Below are positions 5,865 to 8,417 of a stretch of 8,417 nt of DNA, piece by piece (the first letter of the stretch is position 1; each line of letters begins with the position of its first letter). Source of the DNA: Euryarchaeota archaeon UBA105 (GTDB taxonomy: Archaea > Thermoplasmatota > Poseidoniia > Poseidoniales > Thalassarchaeaceae). The notes under the pieces were generated by a model. That model searched no databases. It saw nothing but the letters and a program-made list of their open reading frames with translations, and was not told where the DNA came from. The stretch lies in NCBI GenBank assembly GCA_002496905.1, contig DALV01000107.1:835-9251 (forward strand), read 5' to 3'. Made by a program: the position numbers and the translations under genes.

Positions 5865-6856
5865 AACAATGGCGAGACGCCGGTCATGTAGCTCGAAGAA
5901 CCCTTGAGGGAATCAAAGGAGAGATAGTCGCAGGCAAGGCTTGGGACGAAGTCATTGATTCGGCAGAGCGGTTCATCCGAAGGCATGGAGGCACTCCTGC
6001 ATTCCCTGTGACTATTTCTGTCAATGATATCGCCGCCCATTACACAAGTGACCATCGACTGACCGCCCCTGATGGTTGGGAAGGAGAGATGGTTTTCCAG
6101 AAAGGCGACCTTGTAAAGCTCGATGTTGGAGTCCATGTTGCCGGAGCGATTGCCGACAATGCTATGACGATTGAAGTCGGTAATGGAGGCAAGCATACAG
6201 AGCAGATTAAGGCCGCAAAAGAAGCAAGGGATGCGTCGATTGAGAAGATGCATCCTGGAACTCCATGGCATGAAATTGGTGCCGCTGCGGGACAGGTTCA
6301 CAAAGACGCAGGCTTCGAGCCTATTCGCAACCTATGCGGGCATGAATTGACCCGTTGGAATCTACATGCTGGAACATCGATTCCTGCTCACGCTTGTGGA
6401 GCAGATAATCCAGGATTCAAGGGTGGCGTAGAATTAGGTTCGATATATGCAGTTGAGCCGTTTAATACAACAGGTAAATCAGGAATGGTTGAGAATATAC
6501 CTCCTAGTAATTCCAGTAATATTTACAGAGTTACAGGAAATATAACAATACGCAAGGCGATGGCGAAAAATAAACTCAAACCGATCGGTGCAACAATGGC
6601 GAGGTACATCGAAGAACGCTACCATACACTTCCATTTGCAGAACGATGGGCCTATCCTCTTCTAGAGAAGCCATTCCCAGGAGAGGAGGAAGAAATTCTT
6701 CGTAAGAAATGGAATGCTCTAGTGAAGAAATTAATCTCAATTAGATTCCTCGAAACATACGCTGCACTACGTTGCGAAGACCGTGGCCTAGTGGGTCAAT
6801 ATGAGCACACCGTTTGGATTACAGAAGGTGGACCAGAGGTACTTACCGTCGAATGA
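5843..6856 (+). CDS. map: Methionine aminopeptidase, type II (archaeal/eukaryotic)
   Basis: This 337-residue cytosolic M24 metallopeptidase removes the initiator Met from new proteins. All five metal ligands of the pita-bread fold are visible: D94 in LDVGVHVAG, D105 in IADNAM, H167 in LCGHELTRWNLHAG, E205 in YAVEPF and E321 in QYEHTVWI. H66 in AAHYTSDHR matches the substrate-contact histidine. The roughly 115-residue stretch between E205 and E321 holds the helical insertion that defines type II. It is about 20 residues longer than I recall for Pyrococcus furiosus, and the whole protein is about 40 longer. The ATG at 5843 has a near-perfect anti-16S match, GAGGAGGT (5829-5836), six bases upstream, inside the preceding gene. 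Overlap with the Sua5-family gene suggests translational coupling. Confidence 0.95.
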   Translation: MVEESDLKQWRDAGHVARRTLEGIKGEIVAGKAWDEVIDSAERFIRRHGGTPAFPVTISVNDIAAHYTSDHRLTAPDGWEGEMVFQKGDLVKLDVGVHVAGAIADNAMTIEVGNGGKHTEQIKAAKEARDASIEKMHPGTPWHEIGAAAGQVHKDAGFEPIRNLCGHELTRWNLHAGTSIPAHACGADNPGFKGGVELGSIYAVEPFNTTGKSGMVENIPPSNSSNIYRVTGNITIRKAMAKNKLKPIGATMARYIEERYHTLPFAERWAYPLLEKPFPGEEEEILRKKWNALVKKLISIRFLETYAALRCEDRGLVGQYEHTVWITEGGPEVLTVE

Positions 6857-6883
6857 TTTTGTTAATTCTTGACAATCAAGAAT
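6857..6883 (+). terminator. T-rich tract and 8-bp inverted repeat after the aminopeptidase gene
   Basis: Directly after the TGA stop is a T-rich run (6857-6870). It overlaps a perfect inverted repeat, ATTCTTGA-CAA-TCAAGAAT (6865-6883). Archaeal transcription commonly ends at T-rich tracts, so this is the likely end of the four-gene rightward operon. The hairpin is AT-rich and not followed by a T-run, so the T tract rather than the stem may matter. Confidence 0.5.
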
Positions 6884-6978
6884 AGAAATCGAATATATTG
6901 GTGAAATCATTAAACTACGCCTCAGTATAGCGTTATTGGGGTTTAGAGGCCTAATTCACACAACGATTATTTATCGTC
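6884..6978. other. AT-rich convergent spacer with a TATA-like box
   Basis: This non-coding stretch between convergent genes contains GAATATATT (6890-6898), a possible TATA box for a rightward transcript starting near 6918-6925. A 5-bp pair GCCTC/GAGGC (6919-6923 with 6946-6950) and a 5-bp hairpin ACGAT/ATCGT (6963-6977) follow. No reading frame of interest was seen. G+C over 6857-6960 is about 33% by my count. Confidence 0.3.
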
Positions 6979-7100
6979 TGCCCCGAACTCTCCCCGTACG
7001 GGGCCGTTGAGGTTCTCGCTGAGTGCATCCCATCCCCTCGCTTGTGTCTCTCGCCCTGTACACCTTTTCGGGGTACGCGGAGGCTTTCTCCGAGGTCTCA
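6979..7100. ncRNA. Candidate structured RNA, GC-rich intergenic element (strand uncertain)
   Basis: This 122-bp block is about 62% G+C by hand count, against about 33% just before it, and lies between convergent genes. It contains a 12-bp palindrome CCCCGTACGGGG (6992-7003), a hairpin with GTAC arms and inner CC/GG (7058-7076), and a hairpin CGGAG/CTCCG with loop GCTTT (7078-7092). A pair CTGAG/CTCAG (7019-7023 with 7097-7101) could enclose the last two. The sharp composition shift plus stacked hairpins is typical of an RNA gene, but could also be a bidirectional terminator or the 3' UTR of the transporter gene, whose stop codon is 7098-7100. I could not match it to tRNA, 5S rRNA, SRP RNA or RNase P RNA motifs on either strand. 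Confidence 0.35.
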
Positions 7101-8030
7101 GGTTTCTAAATTGTCTGTAGATGGGATTGATTCATCAGCAGCCCCAAACAGTGTAACTGCGATGATTGCAGAGAAAATTAGTACCATTCCTGCGGATTGT
7201 TGTAATGAGGGTGATTCATTGAGTATGATCACACCCCAAATGATGGTCAGCACCGGTTGCAATAGCACCGCGAAAGAGGTATGGGCGGCCGGAAGTCTAG
7301 GGAGAGCGTAGGTAATAGCAATCCAACCGATTACTTGGCATGATATTGCTAGTAATAGCAACCAGCCATGATTTGGCCAGGTGATTGAATGATCGATAGC
7401 TTCGATTCCTAGGGAGGTTGGAGGTATAGTGCCTAAGATTAGAATTCCAAGAGTTGCTCCGGCGGTAGCGTCGAATTGTGCATTTACTGCTGGCGCTGCA
7501 ATCCTATTTGATTGGCGATAAGCAATCAAGAAGGAGGAATAAAACACTGCCGCAACCATTCCTCCGATTACGCCCTTTACCGGATCATCACCAAAGGGCT
7601 CATCGTCCCATATTCCAGAAATAAGTAATAATCCGAGCATTACCATCGGTAAGGAAAGAAGAATGTATCGATTTGGGCGTTCGCCAAATAGCCACCAACT
7701 CGCCAATGTGACGATAATTACCTGAGAGTTACCAATCATTGTTGCAATCCCACTGCCAATGTAGTCTATTGCACTGTGATAACCTGCGAAATCGATTGCG
7801 AGTAGAATACCCGCCCCAAAGGCAAGCCATCGAGAATTTTTATCTCTAGCGTCTTCCTTTTTGGATAACAATACTAATACTCCCAAAATAGGAAGAGCGT
7901 AGAACATTCGATAGAATGCACCGGTTAATGCTGTCGTATCAGAGCGAATATACAGAAGAGGGGCGAATGAAATCGCCGTCGCACCTGCGAGTGCGATAAT
8001 CATAGTGCGACGGTCTTCCACCGTCGACAT
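7098..8030 (-). CDS. EamA/DMT-family transporter (drug/metabolite exporter type)
   Basis: This 310-residue inner-membrane protein has about ten hydrophobic helices arranged as two EamA repeats (about 9-138 and 152-297), the normal size and layout of the drug/metabolite transporter superfamily. Landmarks are an early charged loop with AFYRMFYALP (38-47), GER (116-118) at the end of helix 4, and the matching NES (271-273) near the end of repeat two. IGSGIATMIGNSQVIIV (91-107) resembles the family's helix 3-4 region. A hydrophilic loop DDEPFGDDP (142-150) links the repeats. Substrates in this family include amino acids, nucleotides and metabolites; the sequence does not say which. The ATG at 8030 follows the glutaredoxin stop by nine bases, and its GAGG site (8038-8041, minus strand) overlaps that stop, so the two genes form one transcript. 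Confidence 0.88.
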   Translation of the reverse strand: MSTVEDRRTMIIALAGATAISFAPLLYIRSDTTALTGAFYRMFYALPILGVLVLLSKKEDARDKNSRWLAFGAGILLAIDFAGYHSAIDYIGSGIATMIGNSQVIIVTLASWWLFGERPNRYILLSLPMVMLGLLLISGIWDDEPFGDDPVKGVIGGMVAAVFYSSFLIAYRQSNRIAAPAVNAQFDATAGATLGILILGTIPPTSLGIEAIDHSITWPNHGWLLLLAISCQVIGWIAITYALPRLPAAHTSFAVLLQPVLTIIWGVIILNESPSLQQSAGMVLIFSAIIAVTLFGAADESIPSTDNLET

Positions 8031-8039
8031 CTAATCGCC

Positions 8040-8372
8040 TCACTCAGAGGCTGCATCGCCATCGGCAATCATTTGCTGAAGTTCTCCAGATTGAGACATT
8101 TCGAGCGCAATATCAGACCCGCCGATGAGTTCTCCGTGAATGTATATTTGAGGCATTGTTGGAAAGTCTGCCCAAGTACAAACGGATGGGATTGCTCGTG
8201 GATCAGCGAGTACGTTCACACTTGCGAAAGGTTCGCCGAGTTGATTCAATACCGTTGCGGCCCTATTGCTAAATCCGCATTGTGGTTGTTCTGGTGTTCC
8301 TTTCATGAAGAGAACTATTCGGTGTTCGTTAACTAGGGCATCAAGTTCGTCTGGGGTCCAATTAAAACTCAT
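8040..8372 (-). CDS. grxD: Monothiol glutaredoxin, CGFS type (Grx4/Grx5-like)
   Basis: This 110-residue cytosolic protein of the CGFS class typically carries [2Fe-2S] clusters with glutathione or a similar thiol and delivers them to target proteins. Key sites are VLFMKGTP (20-27, with the conserved Lys24), the active-site C32-G-F-S35, the cis-proline TMP (72-74) in FPTMPQIYIHGELIGG (70-85), and GGSD (84-87), where other members have GGCD. The length matches the family. The ATG at 8372 has AGGAG (8380-8384, minus strand) seven bases upstream. A longer frame from a TTG at 8411 adds 13 residues absent from the family and is rejected. It is the first gene of a two-gene leftward unit with the transporter. 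Family is secure; the symbol is by analogy with E. coli. Confidence 0.92.
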   Translation of the reverse strand: MSFNWTPDELDALVNEHRIVLFMKGTPEQPQCGFSNRAATVLNQLGEPFASVNVLADPRAIPSVCTWADFPTMPQIYIHGELIGGSDIALEMSQSGELQQMIADGDAASE

Positions 8373-8417
8373 TGTATCACTCCTGATCAGGTCGGCGGAT
8401 ATGCACTCCAAAGAATT
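8373..8417 (-). promoter_or_regulatory. Probable promoter of the glutaredoxin gene
   Basis: GCATATCC (8396-8403, minus strand) is a TATA-like element about 26-30 bases upstream of the start codon, suggesting a very short leader. A perfect 10-bp palindrome CCTGATCAGG (8382-8391) lies between it and the start and overlaps the Shine-Dalgarno sequence. It could be an operator, though a palindrome of this size arises by chance fairly easily. The window ends before the upstream region is complete. Confidence 0.3.

Noticed and set aside
6979..7030. Resemblance of CCCGAACTC to a 5S rRNA segment
   Set aside because: The surrounding helices and conserved 5S positions are absent, and the GC-rich block itself is only about 120 bp with no 5S-like terminal stem.
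8373..8411. TTG-initiated extension of the glutaredoxin
   Set aside because: The internal ATG at 8372 has a good Shine-Dalgarno and matches the family N-terminus.

Overview
The window looks like a stretch of archaeal chromosome. My best guess is a marine Euryarchaeota/Thermoplasmatota relative such as Marine Group II (Poseidoniales). The archaeal signals are a type II methionine aminopeptidase, a UPF1/IGHMBP2-like superfamily 1 helicase, an acidic zinc-ribbon/SAP protein of a kind I associate with that group, and TATA-like boxes in the promoter regions. Two genes have a bacterial or mitochondrial flavour: a homodimeric pyruvate dehydrogenase E1 (AceE) and a CGFS monothiol glutaredoxin. Coding density is high, and most internal starts carry a good Shine-Dalgarno sequence. 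The lineage call is inference from gene content; no rRNA is present to confirm it.

Layout. Positions 1-2579 are read leftward: an acidic zinc-ribbon/SAP protein (2579-1230), a RimJ/RimL-like GNAT acetyltransferase (1182-613), and the first 174 codons of aceE (524 to the left edge). An 88-bp gap before aceE is crowded with inverted repeats and GGTC/GACC tetramers. A divergent promoter region (2580-2689) separates this block from a compact rightward operon: helicase (2690-4639), RDD membrane protein (4648-5223), Sua5/YrdC-family protein (5238-5864, TTG start) and methionine aminopeptidase (5843-6856). A 241-bp convergent gap follows (6857-7097). Its left part is about 33% G+C, and its right part (6979-7100) is about 62% G+C with several hairpins, so it is a candidate structured RNA or terminator complex. 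From the right edge a leftward pair is read: glutaredoxin (8372-8040) and a ten-helix EamA/DMT transporter (8030-7098).

How the genes fit together. The rightward operon is dominated by information processing: nucleic-acid unwinding, probable tRNA t6A chemistry, and removal of the initiator methionine, plus one membrane protein of unknown role. The leftward genes combine central carbon metabolism (AceE), an acetyltransferase and an unassigned acidic protein. The glutaredoxin probably serves iron-sulfur cluster handling.

I saw no mobile element, CRISPR array, tRNA, rRNA or recognisable defence system. The most interesting leads are the GC-rich convergent intergenic element, the GGTC/GACC cluster upstream of aceE, and the zinc-ribbon/SAP protein.
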